A stretch of 64,000 bases of DNA from Blastocatellia bacterium (lineage in GTDB: Bacteria; Acidobacteriota; Blastocatellia; UBA7656; JADIYM01), in NCBI GenBank assembly GCA_021463145.1, contig JAJTWZ010000001.1:62001-126000 (forward strand). Direction: 5' to 3'. The notes beneath the pieces were generated by a model. It made no database searches, was not told the DNA's origin, and was given only the letters and a program-made list of their open reading frames with translations. Positions 8,214 through 17,761 of the stretch are shown here, piece after piece. The translations under genes were made by a program, and so were the position numbers. Positions within the stretch are counted from its first letter, which is position 1. Each line of letters begins with the position of its first letter.

Positions 8214-9377
8214 CTAGTTCGCCATCGTGACGGAAATGGTGTAGGCACCCTGCTTCGGTCCCGACAGACTCCTGACGTAAACCGTGTAGGTCCCGCCGCC
8301 AAGAGTCGTGACGATTTCCGGAAGCGTGGAAGCCGGCGGGTCGTTCTTCTTCCCCTTGGGTTTCTTCTTCGTCTCTTCTGACTTACCGCTAGTCGCCACG
8401 ACACGTCCGTCCAGAAGCAGAGTCAGCCCGGCCGCGAACGTGCCATTCGTATCCACCGCAATGCGCACGCGAGTTCCCGTCTGGCCCGAGATAGACCAGG
8501 CATCGTAATAATCGCCCGGACCGCTCTGCGAATCCGTGACTTCCAGATTACCCGTCGCCGAGGCTCCGATCGAGATCGACTGAGGACCCCGAGCGACGCG
8601 CTCCGACTGCACCGAAAGGCTGAACTCACCCGCCGAATATGTGCTCTCGTCGAGCGGGGCGATGACCTGGACGTAATAGTTGCCCGCCTTCGGCAGGGTC
8701 ACGGTCTGGAACACGGTATCCGAAACTGGTTGGACGGGATAGTTGATATTGGAGTCGTCCACTAGCTTGAGCTTCGGGCGGAATCCATCGGCCCGGAGCG
8801 TTACGATCAGCGCGTCCGAGCTCTCGAGCTTGATCCGGTACTCCGAATAGAAGCCGCTGCCGTCCGACATCTGGACGCCCTCGCGGCTCACCTGGCCTTT
8901 CACTTCGGTCCCAAGCGGGAGTTCCGGCACCTTGCCGAGATCTCGCAGATATTGCGAGTTCTCTGCCTGGAGTAGCGGTTCGATCTCTTCCGTCTTCGTC
9001 GTCGAGGTGAGCCGAACGGTCTGCGCCCACTCCCGGTATCCATTCTTCTTGAGGACGATGCGGTGCGCGCCGAGTCGAACATCGCTCAACTCCAACTCGC
9101 CGTCGTCTGCAGTGGTGCCAACGAGAGCACCGTCGATGAAAACTTCGGCTCCGGGCGGGTACGAACGAATGATCACCGATGACGACGGCACCTTCTCGAC
9201 ATCGGTTTTGGCACGGCCGCGGATCACCTTGCCGGGACGGCCCGTCTTACGTGTCTTCGGCGGACCTGTAGGCCGGCCACTGGCATCCTGAGCGTCAGCG
9301 GCGGCCGGAAACCCGACCAATAAAGTAGCCGCGACGATGATGACCGCACATCGTCCCAAGGCGCCGACCGAAGTCAT
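8214..9377 (-). CDS. Exported PEGA-domain protein with C-terminal PPC-like beta domains
   Basis: A long N-terminal extension is possible, but the ATG at 9377 has a good Shine-Dalgarno sequence (GAGGAGAG, about 4 nt away) and begins a clean signal peptide ending at AAADAQDA, so I place the start there (387 residues). After a basic linker (GPPKTRKTGRPGKVIRGRA), a PEGA domain spans about residues 65-135 (SVIIRSYPPGAEVFIDGALVG). Two beta-rich repeats follow, resembling bacterial pre-peptidase C-terminal domains (AGNYYVQVIAPLDES and GGGTYTVYVRSLSGP). PEGA domains are common in surface and envelope proteins. No enzymatic motif is visible. It follows the zinc-ribbon/FGE-like gene by 56 nt in the same operon, so the two could act together at the envelope. 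Confidence 0.8.
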   Translation of the reverse strand: MTSVGALGRCAVIIVAATLLVGFPAAADAQDASGRPTGPPKTRKTGRPGKVIRGRAKTDVEKVPSSSVIIRSYPPGAEVFIDGALVGTTADDGELELSDVRLGAHRIVLKKNGYREWAQTVRLTSTTKTEEIEPLLQAENSQYLRDLGKVPELPLGTEVKGQVSREGVQMSDGSGFYSEYRIKLESSDALIVTLRADGFRPKLKLVDDSNINYPVQPVSDTVFQTVTLPKAGNYYVQVIAPLDESTYSAGEFSLSVQSERVARGPQSISIGASATGNLEVTDSQSGPGDYYDAWSISGQTGTRVRIAVDTNGTFAAGLTLLLDGRVVATSGKSEETKKKPKGKKNDPPASTLPEIVTTLGGGTYTVYVRSLSGPKQGAYTISVTMAN

Positions 9378-9433
9378 GACTCTCTCCTCGAATACCGTCA
9401 CCAGGCTTGCAGGATACGATTGCACCGGCGGAA

Positions 9434-11764
9434 CTACGGGGCGTCCTTGGCGCATCGGAATCCAACTTTTGGAAGAACCTCGTCTGCCGCGAAGAAGCCG
9501 CGATACATCGCGGTGTTGCCGCCGACGTTGTCGTAGGCGCCACCTCGAATCACCTTCAATCCGTCAAACGACTTTGCTTCGGCCGGATCGACGGTGCTTC
9601 CCGGATAGATCGAGAAACTGCTGGAAGTCCACTCCCAAACATTCCCGACCATGTCTAGCACGCCGAAAGGACTTGCACCCGCCGGATACTTGCCGACCTT
9701 CTCTATCGACCCGCCCTTTGACTTGCCCAGATTTCCCTTGGTGGCGTCCCACGTGGATCCCCAGGGGTAAGTGCGACCGTCCAGGCCGCGAGCAGCAAAC
9801 TCCCACTCCAGTTCGGTGGGAAGCCGTTTCTTCGCCCACGTGGCGTACTCGGTTGCGTCGCCCCACGACACAAACACGACCGGCCACTCCTCGGTGCCGG
9901 GCTTTGGCGCGCCGTTCACCCAATCTCTGGGAGCTGCACGGCCCGTCGCATCCACGAACTCCTTGTACTTGGAATTCGTCACCTCGGTTGTATCGATCAG
10001 GAACGGCTTGACCGTAACGGAATGCGCCGGCTTCGAGAATTCGTCGCCACTTTCAGCATCCGTGCCGACCGAGGTCACCCCTCCAGGTATGAGCACCATA
10101 CCTTCCGGCAAGGTCGAAACCGGCGGCGGAGGTTCGGTCGACGTGGGCGGTGAAGGCTCCGAACCGACCGGAGGAGGCGCAACGGCAACCTGCCGATTCT
10201 GCCACCACCGCACACCAAAGAAACCTGCAACGCCGACGATGGCAAACAGAACCAGTCCCGCCACTCCAAGTATGACGAACTTCATTCCAGATGCCGAAGA
10301 CGACTTCGGACCAGCGTGTTGAGGCGAGGGGAACGGATCAGACGCTACCTGCGCCGGCGGGTACGCCGCCGAACCGTCAGCAGCCGGGTAGCCAGCCGAA
10401 TGGCCGGCGACCCCGGCGGCTGCGTGCAGCTCACTCCAGGGCGACGTTGGAGGCGCCTGCCCCGTCGCGGCGTAGGACGACGTGCCGGGATCGACCGGTA
10501 ACGCCAACGTGGGGCTCGCATTGCCTGGCGTACTATCGGGTACGTAACGAGGCGGTGGAGTGGCAGGTGGAGCAAAAGACGGCGCTGTCGATTGCGGCTG
10601 CACGCCGAACGAGCCAACCGGGGCTACGTGCGTCGCGTAGGGATCGAACTCCGTCGGAGGCTGGATGACCTCCGTCAGCTGAGCTCCCCCAGCCTGCGCC
10701 TGGACATCGTAGACCTGTGTCGCGTTCGCCGCGGAGACATCGTAGACCTGCGTGCCTTCGTGAGACGGTGGCTGGAAGGCCGGCGGCACCACCACGTCCT
10801 GCTCAATCGTAGCCCCGCCCGGATCGTAGTGAGGCGGTGGCGGCAAGGGAGCGCTCATGACGAGCGTGGAATCCTGCGGCGCCGCAGGTGGGACCTGGGC
10901 CGGACCGTTCAGCGAGGCACCAACCGGAGGAATCTGGTCCACCTGCATCGTGCCGGGCTGCGCACTGCCTCCCGCAGGCGGAGCCGGAACGTAGAACTGA
11001 GTCTGTGACGGGTCCTGCGCGGACGGGCGCGCCGCCTCGCCGGCGAGCGCATTGGTGGGAAGATCAGATCCGGAGTCGAACAGTTCAGAGGCCTCCAGTC
11101 TCCCCTCACGCGCAACCGCGTGTGCGGCGTCGCTGGCCGAATGGTTGCGGAATTCCTGTTCGAGCGCGTCAGTATCCAGGTGGCCGGTTGTCCTCGTGAC
11201 CGTGAGCGGCTTCGTTCCCTGATGAACGTCTTCGTGCGCTGCGGCGCGCTCGTGCTGGCGCTTCCGCGACCCGGAAATGACGTCGTCGAGAGGCGGCAAC
11301 TCGCCGCTCTTGAGATTCGAAAACGGTTCGGCCTCGTCTTCCTCGGGTGGTAGCGCCGGAATTCCGGCCACCGTGCGGAAAGCGGCGCGGCCATCGCCGT
11401 GCGCGGACACGCCGACACCGCATTGCTTGCAGTAGACCCAGCCGTCGCGAACACCCGCATTGCAATTCGGACAGCGGTGCGGCGCCCGATCCGACGCCGC
11501 CTGCTCTCCGCACTGCCTGCAGAACATCCAACCCCGCTTCACGGTGGCGCTACAGGAAAGGCAGATTTCGTCCTTTGGCTGGGCGCCCAGCGTAGCGAGG
11601 TCGACGCCGCACTCGTTGCAGAACGCCCACTCTCGCTCGACGGTCGAGCCGCAGGCAGGACAGTACTGCGTGCCAACCGATTCGCGCGCGACCAGCCCTT
11701 CACCGCAGTACTTGCAGAACCGGAGTGTGTTCGGATACTCGATGTCGCAAGTCCGGCAGTACAT
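9434..11764 (-). CDS. Multi-zinc-ribbon membrane protein with C-terminal formylglycine-generating-enzyme-like domain
   Basis: This is a 776-residue protein. Residues 1-120 contain four consecutive zinc ribbons, each with two CxxC knuckles (CRTC/CKYC, CPAC/CNEC, CLSC/CRQC, CPNC/CKQC). Residues 130-490 are low-complexity and rich in Pro, Ala, Gln and Thr. Residues about 496-516 form one membrane helix followed by RWWQNR. Residues 554-776 are an FGE-sulfatase (SUMF1-like) domain with EGMVLIPGG, DTTEVTN, LPTELEWEFAARG, VGNVWEWTSS and RGGAY. The segment after RGGAY (DNVGGNTAMYRGFF) lacks both active-site cysteines of true formylglycine-generating enzymes, so catalysis of that reaction is unlikely and a binding or scaffold role is more plausible. 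Its ATG overlaps the TAA of the prenyl synthase gene by one base (TAATG), which implies translational coupling. Confidence 0.85.
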   Translation of the reverse strand: MYCRTCDIEYPNTLRFCKYCGEGLVARESVGTQYCPACGSTVEREWAFCNECGVDLATLGAQPKDEICLSCSATVKRGWMFCRQCGEQAASDRAPHRCPNCNAGVRDGWVYCKQCGVGVSAHGDGRAAFRTVAGIPALPPEEDEAEPFSNLKSGELPPLDDVISGSRKRQHERAAAHEDVHQGTKPLTVTRTTGHLDTDALEQEFRNHSASDAAHAVAREGRLEASELFDSGSDLPTNALAGEAARPSAQDPSQTQFYVPAPPAGGSAQPGTMQVDQIPPVGASLNGPAQVPPAAPQDSTLVMSAPLPPPPHYDPGGATIEQDVVVPPAFQPPSHEGTQVYDVSAANATQVYDVQAQAGGAQLTEVIQPPTEFDPYATHVAPVGSFGVQPQSTAPSFAPPATPPPRYVPDSTPGNASPTLALPVDPGTSSYAATGQAPPTSPWSELHAAAGVAGHSAGYPAADGSAAYPPAQVASDPFPSPQHAGPKSSSASGMKFVILGVAGLVLFAIVGVAGFFGVRWWQNRQVAVAPPPVGSEPSPPTSTEPPPPVSTLPEGMVLIPGGVTSVGTDAESGDEFSKPAHSVTVKPFLIDTTEVTNSKYKEFVDATGRAAPRDWVNGAPKPGTEEWPVVFVSWGDATEYATWAKKRLPTELEWEFAARGLDGRTYPWGSTWDATKGNLGKSKGGSIEKVGKYPAGASPFGVLDMVGNVWEWTSSSFSIYPGSTVDPAEAKSFDGLKVIRGGAYDNVGGNTAMYRGFFAADEVLPKVGFRCAKDAP

Positions 11765-12804
11765 TACACGTCGCGCTCCACAATGAAGTTAGGGATGGAT
11801 AGTAGAGCCTGCCGGAACTCCGAATCCTCGACACCCGACAGCGCTTCGGTGGCCCGAGTCGCGTAGTCACGAGCCTGGCTGCGCGCGCGCTCGAGAGTGC
11901 CGTGGCGAGTCACGAGGGCGAGGATCTCTTCGCGCGTTACCGACTCGAATGCGCTTTCTGTCACGACCATCTCGACGAGCCGGCGATGTTCGGGATCACC
12001 CAACTCGATGAGGTGGATGAGCGGAAGCGTCAGCTTGCCTTCGCGAAGGTCGTTTGCAACCGGCTTTCCCAGTTTGTCCTCGGTCGAAACGAAGTCGAGC
12101 ACGTCATCGATCAACTGGAAAGCGATGCCCGCGTTCAGCCCGTACTCGCGCAACGCCGCGCGCTGCCCGGCATTGGCCCCGCCCACTATCGAGCCGATCT
12201 CGGTGCACGCGCGGAACATGAAAGCAGTTTTCCGCCGGACGATTTCGAGATGCTGAGCTTCGGTGATGTCCACCGAACCAAGTACATCAAGCTGTATCAG
12301 TTCGCCCTCGGTCATCTGCCTTGTCATCTCCGTCAACAGGTCGAGGACATCGAAGTTGCGCTGTTCGAGTGTGATCTCGAACGCCTTCATGTAGAGCCAG
12401 TCGCCCATCAGAACGCTGATCTCGTTTCCCCACGTCACATTGACCGAAGGTCGGCCCCGGCGCATCTTCGCGTCGTCGATGATGTCATCGTGCACGAGAG
12501 TCGCGGTATGGAGCATCTCCATGACCGCCGCCATTCGAATGACCGAAAGCGGCAGTTCCCCCGATGCGCCTCCGCCGCAGGTCCGCGCGGCGAGCACCAG
12601 CAGCGCCGGCCGGATCCGCTTGCCACCCGCTTCGTGAAGGTGGCGCCCTATCGCGTCGACGATTCCGAGATCGGACGCAAGCAAGCTGCCAAGATCCGCT
12701 TCGACGCGGGCCAGATCGTCTCGAATCAGTGAGAAAAACTGCGGCGCCGAACGTCGCGCGCGCTCCTCGACTGGCGATGTGCTACTGGAAACAGTCGTTT
12801 GCAT
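11764..12804 (-). CDS. Long-chain polyprenyl diphosphate synthase
   Basis: This 346-residue all-alpha trans-prenyltransferase builds the polyprenyl tail of respiratory quinones by adding isopentenyl diphosphate to an allylic primer. The first Asp-rich motif is HDDIIDD at residues 105-111, preceded by GGKRIRPALLVLAAR and MLHTATLVHD, and the second is LIDDVLDF in the second half. The residues before the first DDxxD (MLHTATLV) are small, which in this family usually means a product longer than farnesyl or geranylgeranyl, such as octaprenyl or heptaprenyl; the exact length cannot be set. It is upstream of the zinc-ribbon gene and coupled to it. A 248-nt gap separates it from tatD, so it may have its own promoter. 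A TAGAAT box at 12950-12945 is a weak candidate. Confidence 0.9.
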   Translation of the reverse strand: MQTTVSSSTSPVEERARRSAPQFFSLIRDDLARVEADLGSLLASDLGIVDAIGRHLHEAGGKRIRPALLVLAARTCGGGASGELPLSVIRMAAVMEMLHTATLVHDDIIDDAKMRRGRPSVNVTWGNEISVLMGDWLYMKAFEITLEQRNFDVLDLLTEMTRQMTEGELIQLDVLGSVDITEAQHLEIVRRKTAFMFRACTEIGSIVGGANAGQRAALREYGLNAGIAFQLIDDVLDFVSTEDKLGKPVANDLREGKLTLPLIHLIELGDPEHRRLVEMVVTESAFESVTREEILALVTRHGTLERARSQARDYATRATEALSGVEDSEFRQALLSIPNFIVERDV

Positions 12805-13052
12805 TGGAAACGTCTTCCGGGGAACAGTGCCGCGACAACCCGAATGCGCGAGGGGAGGTCCGCATCGGCACTACCCCGACAGGATGACAACACGTTTCAA
12901 TCGCCTTTCGAAGCGACTCGCCGTGCCGCCCAAGTGACGCCCGGATTCTAGCACATGAGCTTCGACGGCACGGAACCCCTAGAAGAAATGGCAGATCCGG
13001 GTGCGCAGGCAATCGTGCCCATCGAGGATCCGTTCGTTTGCAAATGCCCCGA

Positions 13053-13844
13053 TCAGGCCTGTCGAGGCGATGTCCGGAACAGCCTGTGGAAGTTCGCAGC
13101 CGTCGCAGCGGCTACGCTTTCGACCGTTTCGCCGCGCAATTCGGCAAGTCTTGCCGCCACGCTGGTGACAAATGCCGGTTCGTTGCGTTTGCCGCGATGC
13201 GGCACGGGCGCGAGGAACGGAGCGTCCGTCTCGATCAGGATCCGGTCGAGAGGGACGGCACGCGCCGCGTCCTGCACTTCCGGAGCGCCGGGAAACGTCA
13301 CGATCCCTGAGAAGCTGACATACATGCCGAGTTCCACCGCTTCGAGAGCGACGTCGGCCCCGTAACTGAAGCAGTGGAATACCCCGCGGGCCGCGTCGGA
13401 TCCGAACCCGTCACGCAGGATTGCGAGCGTTTCATCCGCCGCGTCGCGCGAATGGACGATTACGGGCAACTCGACTTCGCGCGCGAGCCGAAGCTGAATT
13501 GCAAACGCATCACGCTGCACGTCGCGAGGCGAGTTGTCGTAGTAGAAATCGAGTCCGCACTCGCCCCACGCGACGACCTTCGGATGGCGGGCCAACGCCA
13601 GCATTCGTTTCGCGGCGTCGTCATCGAAGAACCGCGCATCGTGCGGGTGCATCCCGACCGACGTCACGATGTCGTCGTGGGTCTCGGCAAGCTCGAGCGA
13701 TGAATCCATCGAATCCCACGATGCGCCGACCTGGCCGACCGTGAGCATCAAGCGAACGCCCGCCGACCTGGCGCGGGCAATCGCCTCGCTGCGATCGGAG
13801 TCGAACCGCTTCCCTTCGAGGTGGGTATGCGAGTCGATATACAC
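13053..13844 (-). CDS. tatD: TatD family metal-dependent hydrolase (DNase)
   Basis: This 263-residue amidohydrolase-fold protein of the TatD family has characterised members that are Mg2+-dependent 3'-5' nucleases involved in DNA repair. Metal ligands are visible in order: IDSHTHLEG near the N-terminus, GECGLDFYYD near residue 95, VIVHSRDA near 130, FHCFSYG near 156 and LIETDAPFLAP near 205. The start is GTG, 18 nt after the metG stop. The metG-tatD order is widespread in bacteria, which supports both calls. Confidence 0.93.
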   Translation of the reverse strand: MYIDSHTHLEGKRFDSDRSEAIARARSAGVRLMLTVGQVGASWDSMDSSLELAETHDDIVTSVGMHPHDARFFDDDAAKRMLALARHPKVVAWGECGLDFYYDNSPRDVQRDAFAIQLRLAREVELPVIVHSRDAADETLAILRDGFGSDAARGVFHCFSYGADVALEAVELGMYVSFSGIVTFPGAPEVQDAARAVPLDRILIETDAPFLAPVPHRGKRNEPAFVTSVAARLAELRGETVESVAAATAANFHRLFRTSPRQA

Positions 13845-13862
13845 AGATTGGCCGCCCGGCCG

Positions 13863-15830
13863 CTACTTGAGGCGAATGCCGTTCGGAACGTCCTCGGCGA
13901 AGGTCGCCAGGACGGGAACGCCGTCGTCTCCAACCGACGCCGCGAGGATCATTCCGTGCGACACGAGCCCACGCATCTTCCGTGGCTTGAGGTTCGCCAC
14001 GACGACGATCTTCCGCCCGACGAGCGCCTCGGGGGCATAGTGCAACGCGATTCCCGCCAGTACCTGTCGCGGTTCGGTCTCGCCGAGGTCGACGCTCAGC
14101 TTCAGAAGTTTGTCCGCGCCTTCGATGCGATCGGCCGCAAGAATCTGTCCGACGCGCAAATCCACCTTCGCGAAGTCGTCGATGGTGATGAAGGCGTCGT
14201 CTTCCGTCGCTGGCGTGGGCGCCGGCGCCACGGCGGCTGCCGAGGCCGCGGGCTCGACGGGCGCGGCGCCATCTGCCGCAGTCTCTTTCGTGATCTCGTC
14301 CATGATCTGCTCCTTGTTCAGTCTCGGGTACACCGGAACGATGTCGCCAATTCGATGGCCAGCTGGCACGTCGCCTATCGCGAGTGCGCCCGGATCGACG
14401 GCCGATGCCGTTCCTTCGAAATTCAGGCTACGCCATAGCGCCTCGGCGCCCTCGGGCAAGGTTGGGGCCAGCGTCACGACAAGTGCGCGAACCGCAGCGA
14501 ACGCCGTGACGAGCACCACGTCGAGCTCCCGCTCGAGAGCCGGGTCCTTCGCCATCGCCCACGGCTTCCTGTCCGAAATGAAGCGGTCGACTGTGGCCAT
14601 CGCTACGCGCAAGGCTTCGATCCCCCGCCGGAATTCGAAGTTCTCGAACTCCGCAACGGCCGTCGTAACCGCCTGCTCGAGTGCAGACAGGACGGCAGGA
14701 TCAACCGCTGCGTCGGGAATGACGCTTTCCCGGTACTTCGCCAGCATCGTGAGGGTGCGGCTCGCGAGGTTACCGATCCCGTTTGCGAGGTCGGCGTTCG
14801 AACGATCCACAAGCGCGCCGTAAGTGAAATCGCCGTCCTGACCGAAGCCCATCTCCGCAAGGCAGTAGTAACGCACCGCGTCGTGCTGGAAATGCCGGTC
14901 GAGCAGTCCGATGTCCACGCCGTTGCCAAGGCGCTTCGACATTTTTCGGCCGCCCGACATCCATAGGCCGTGCACCATGACCCTTTCGGGCAAGGGCAAG
15001 CCGGCGCCCATGAGAAATGCCGGCCAGTAGACTGTGTGAAACCGCAGGATGTCCTTGCCGATCAGATGCACACCCGGCCAGAACTTCCACCTCTCCGGCT
15101 CCGGCGACTCGCTGAAGCCAAGCGCGGTGACATAGTTCGAAAGAGCGTCGAACCAGACGTACATCACGTGCGCAGGATCGTCGGGCACCTGAACGCCCCA
15201 TTTCGTCGTTACCCGGCTGATGGACAGGTCCTGCAGCCCGCCTTCGACGAAGCTCACGATCTCGTTTCTGCGCGAATCCGGCTGAATGAAGCCGGGGTGC
15301 TCGCGGTAATAAGCGAGCAACCGATCCTGAAACTCCGAGAGACGAAAAAAGTAGCTCTCCTCTTCGACCCACTCCGCCGGCCCTCCCGAGTCGGGGCACT
15401 CAGGCGGGGGACCGTCCTTCGGGCCGTCGATGAAAGCATTGTCCTGAACGCAGTACCAGCCCGCATAGACACTCTTGTAGATCAGTCCGGCGTCGCGGCA
15501 GCGCCGCCACAACTCCTGAGCGCCGGCCTTGTGGGCATCCGACGTCGTTCGGATGAACTGGTCGTAGCCGATCTTCCAGTGATCGAAGACCTCACGGAAG
15601 CGGCCGGCCAATCCGTCGACGAACAGCTGTACGGGAACGCCCTTCGCTTCGGCGGCGCGCTCGATCTTCTGGGAATGTTCGTCGGTGCCAGTCAGAAAGT
15701 AGCTCTCGCGCCCGCGCTGTGTCTGGAATCGGCGAACCGTGTCGGCAAGCATCGTCGCGTAGAGATGGCCGAGGTGCGGTTCGGCGTTCACGTAATAGAT
15801 TGGCGTCGTTATGTAGAAGCGGTCCGTCAT
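13863..15830 (-). CDS. metG: Methionyl-tRNA synthetase with fused C-terminal tRNA-binding domain
   Basis: This 655-residue class I aminoacyl-tRNA synthetase charges tRNA-Met. The HIGH-type motif appears as AEPHLGHLYATM near residue 18 and the KMSKS loop as GRKMSKRLGNG near residue 297. The zinc-knuckle region (YCVQDNAF...ECPDSGG) keeps only some of the cysteines of the full knuckle, as in forms with reduced or no zinc. After the anticodon-binding helical domain, an Ala/Pro-rich linker leads to a Trbp111-like OB-fold domain in the last about 105 residues (DDFAKVDLRVGQIL, NLKPRKMRGLVSHGM) that increases tRNA affinity and usually dimerises the enzyme. The gene lies 3 nt after folE and 18 nt before tatD, inside the operon that starts at cobB. 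Confidence 0.96.
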   Translation of the reverse strand: MTDRFYITTPIYYVNAEPHLGHLYATMLADTVRRFQTQRGRESYFLTGTDEHSQKIERAAEAKGVPVQLFVDGLAGRFREVFDHWKIGYDQFIRTTSDAHKAGAQELWRRCRDAGLIYKSVYAGWYCVQDNAFIDGPKDGPPPECPDSGGPAEWVEEESYFFRLSEFQDRLLAYYREHPGFIQPDSRRNEIVSFVEGGLQDLSISRVTTKWGVQVPDDPAHVMYVWFDALSNYVTALGFSESPEPERWKFWPGVHLIGKDILRFHTVYWPAFLMGAGLPLPERVMVHGLWMSGGRKMSKRLGNGVDIGLLDRHFQHDAVRYYCLAEMGFGQDGDFTYGALVDRSNADLANGIGNLASRTLTMLAKYRESVIPDAAVDPAVLSALEQAVTTAVAEFENFEFRRGIEALRVAMATVDRFISDRKPWAMAKDPALERELDVVLVTAFAAVRALVVTLAPTLPEGAEALWRSLNFEGTASAVDPGALAIGDVPAGHRIGDIVPVYPRLNKEQIMDEITKETAADGAAPVEPAASAAAVAPAPTPATEDDAFITIDDFAKVDLRVGQILAADRIEGADKLLKLSVDLGETEPRQVLAGIALHYAPEALVGRKIVVVANLKPRKMRGLVSHGMILAASVGDDGVPVLATFAEDVPNGIRLK

Positions 15831-15833
15831 TGC

Positions 15834-16409
15834 CTACCCCTTCTCGATGATTGCCATCGCTTCGGCGCGTGTCCGGGGATCGCGCCGGAAGCTGCCGCGA
15901 ACGGCGGAAGTCACGGTGGTCGTACCGGGCTTCTTGATGCCACGCATCGACATACAGAGGTGCTCGGCCTCGATCAGCACCATCACGCCCTTTGGACGAA
16001 GCCCGTCATCGAGTAGTTCCGCCACCTGCGTTGTAAGCCGTTCCTGAATCTGTGGACGCCTCGATATTCGGTCCACGATACGAGCGAGTTTGGACAGTCC
16101 CAGGATCCTTCCGCCTTCGGGAATGTATGCAATGTGGGCGACACCGTGGAACGGAACGAGGTGGTGCTCGCAGATCGAGTAGAGAGGGATGTTCTTCACG
16201 ACTATCATCTCGTCGTGCGTCTCGTCGGGGACGACCTTCAGAAACTCCTCCGGACTCAGATGCAGGCCCTCGCAGATCTCGGCGTACATCCGCGCGACGC
16301 GCGACGGGGTTTCGGCGATGCCGGGGCGGTCGACGTCTTCGCCGATGCCTTCCAGGATCAACCGGACGCCACGCTCGATCTTCTCGAGATCCACGGTTTG
16401 CTCGCTCAT
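15834..16409 (-). CDS. folE: GTP cyclohydrolase I
   Basis: This 191-residue enzyme converts GTP to 7,8-dihydroneopterin triphosphate, the first step of tetrahydrofolate synthesis and the entry to queuosine-type 7-deazapurines. Zinc ligands are present in the canonical order: Cys and His in [12 protein letters not shown] (about residues 78-89) and the second Cys in [11 protein letters not shown] (about 149-159). [10 protein letters not shown] and RPQIQERLT are typical family segments. The ATG overlaps the larC stop by 4 nt (ATGA) and metG follows after 3 nt, so it is tightly coupled in the operon. No zinc-responsive or THF-binding leader is evident. Confidence 0.96.
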   Translation of the reverse strand: MSEQTVDLEKIERGVRLILEGIGEDVDRPGIAETPSRVARMYAEICEGLHLSPEEFLKVVPDETHDEMIVVKNIPLYSICEHHLVPFHGVAHIAYIPEGGRILGLSKLARIVDRISRRPQIQERLTTQVAELLDDGLRPKGVMVLIEAEHLCMSMRGIKKPGTTTVTSAVRGSFRRDPRTRAEAMAIIEKG

Positions 16410-17749
16410 TCGTTTCTCCCGGCGAACGCTGCTGCCGCCATGGCCTGGATCCTGCGCACGGGGAGTCCCGTGCGAATCGCCGCCTCGCGACAGTCTTCGA
16501 ATTCCGGCGAAGCGCTGACGACATCGCCGTCGAGCCTCGCCACCTTCACGTGAATGGGTCCAACTGCAGTCTCGACCGAAACGCGCTGGCGATCGAGAAC
16601 GGTTCGGGCGACTTCGCTGTAACGAAGACCGATCGTAGTGGTCTCCTGAAACACCAACCGCGAGAAGCGCTCGCGGTCGACGGGCTCAGCCAGAAGGGTG
16701 AGCAGGATACCGGGCCGGTTCTTCTTCATCTGAATCGGCGTTACATACACGTCCAGCGCGCCGGCAGCCAGCGCCCGCTCGAGAAAGTAGCCCGTGGCTT
16801 CGGGCGTCATGTCGTCAATGGCCGCCTCGAGGACGACGACGCTGCCGGGTCCAGACTCCTCTTCGCTCGTGGTTCCGAGCATCACGCGTAAAACGTTCGG
16901 ATGGCCCTGCACGTCGCGAGTTCCGGCGCCGTAGCCGACTCTGTCGACGACGAAGGCAGGCAGCGGCCCCCAATACTCCACGACCGACGTGAGAATAGCC
17001 GCGCCGGTCGGTGTCACGAGTTCCTTTTTCACTGCTCCGCTGTAGATCGGGACGCCGCGCAGCAGTTCGAGCGTCGCCGGACCGGGCACCGGATAGGTAC
17101 CGTGCGAAAAGGCCACCGTGCCACCGCCAACGTTCAAAGGCGAACTGCAGAATCGCTCGATTCCGAGCAGTTCGAATGCGACCATCGTCGCCACTACGTC
17201 GACGATCGCGTCGACGGCCCCGACCTCGTGAAAATGCACGTCCTCCGGCGTAGTGCCGTGTGCCCGGGCCTCCGCGTCGCCCAGGCGGCGGAATGCATCG
17301 GCGGCCCGTTGCCTGGTCTTTTCGGACAGGGAAGACGAGGCGATGACGTCGAGAATCCGCGAAAGGTTCATCGACGGCCTGCCAGAGTCTTGTGCGTGCG
17401 AGTGATCGTGCGAATGGCCTTCGCCGTGTTCGTGGCCGTGATCGTGGTTGTGTTCGTGGCTGTGTTCGTGGCTGTGTTCGTGGTTGTGGTGACGATCGTG
17501 AGAGACGGTGTGCCCGTGCCTGTGAACCCGTCCACCGGGACCCTCGACGTTTTCGCCGACGATGACGTCCACCTTCGTTGCCGAAAGGGCCGAACGCTCC
17601 ACACGACGCGATTCGAGGCGATACCCGTCCAGCGGCAGCTTCTTCAGCTCCGCTCGAACGCTCGCCAGATCGACTCCGAGGTCGACGAGCGCGCCAAGCA
17701 GCATGTCGCCGCTGGCGCCGGAGAAACAGTCGAAATAAATCGTACGCAT
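16406..17749 (-). CDS. larC: LarC-type nickel insertion protein for the nickel-pincer nucleotide cofactor, single uninterrupted frame
   Basis: This 447-residue protein matches the LarC/TIGR00299 family. In lactate racemase maturation, LarC inserts nickel into the pyridinium-dithiocarboxylate pincer cofactor in a CTP-dependent reaction. Family hallmarks are [16 protein letters not shown] at the N-terminus, [15 protein letters not shown] and [11 protein letters not shown] in the middle, and [22 protein letters not shown] near residue 320. A His/Asp/Glu-rich stretch at residues about 76-118 could store or capture metal. In Lactobacillus the gene is split and read by programmed frameshift (larC1/larC2); here one frame encodes the whole protein. 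No larA, larB or larE is nearby, so the client enzyme is unknown. It starts 12 nt after cobB and overlaps folE by 4 nt. Confidence 0.92.
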   Translation of the reverse strand: MRTIYFDCFSGASGDMLLGALVDLGVDLASVRAELKKLPLDGYRLESRRVERSALSATKVDVIVGENVEGPGGRVHRHGHTVSHDRHHNHEHSHEHSHEHNHDHGHEHGEGHSHDHSHAQDSGRPSMNLSRILDVIASSSLSEKTRQRAADAFRRLGDAEARAHGTTPEDVHFHEVGAVDAIVDVVATMVAFELLGIERFCSSPLNVGGGTVAFSHGTYPVPGPATLELLRGVPIYSGAVKKELVTPTGAAILTSVVEYWGPLPAFVVDRVGYGAGTRDVQGHPNVLRVMLGTTSEEESGPGSVVVLEAAIDDMTPEATGYFLERALAAGALDVYVTPIQMKKNRPGILLTLLAEPVDRERFSRLVFQETTTIGLRYSEVARTVLDRQRVSVETAVGPIHVKVARLDGDVVSASPEFEDCREAAIRTGLPVRRIQAMAAAAFAGRNE

Positions 17750-17761
17750 CGGGATCGAACC

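Noticed and set aside
12805-13052. Possible small gene or RNA between tatD and the prenyl synthase gene
   Set aside because: No frame with protein character, no tRNA-like arms. Only a weak TAGAAT -10-like box at 12950-12945 is seen.
17440-17510. Short direct repeats that could look like a small repeat array
   Set aside because: They encode the His-Glu/His-Ser stretch of LarC, with codon periodicity. There are no spacers as in CRISPR.
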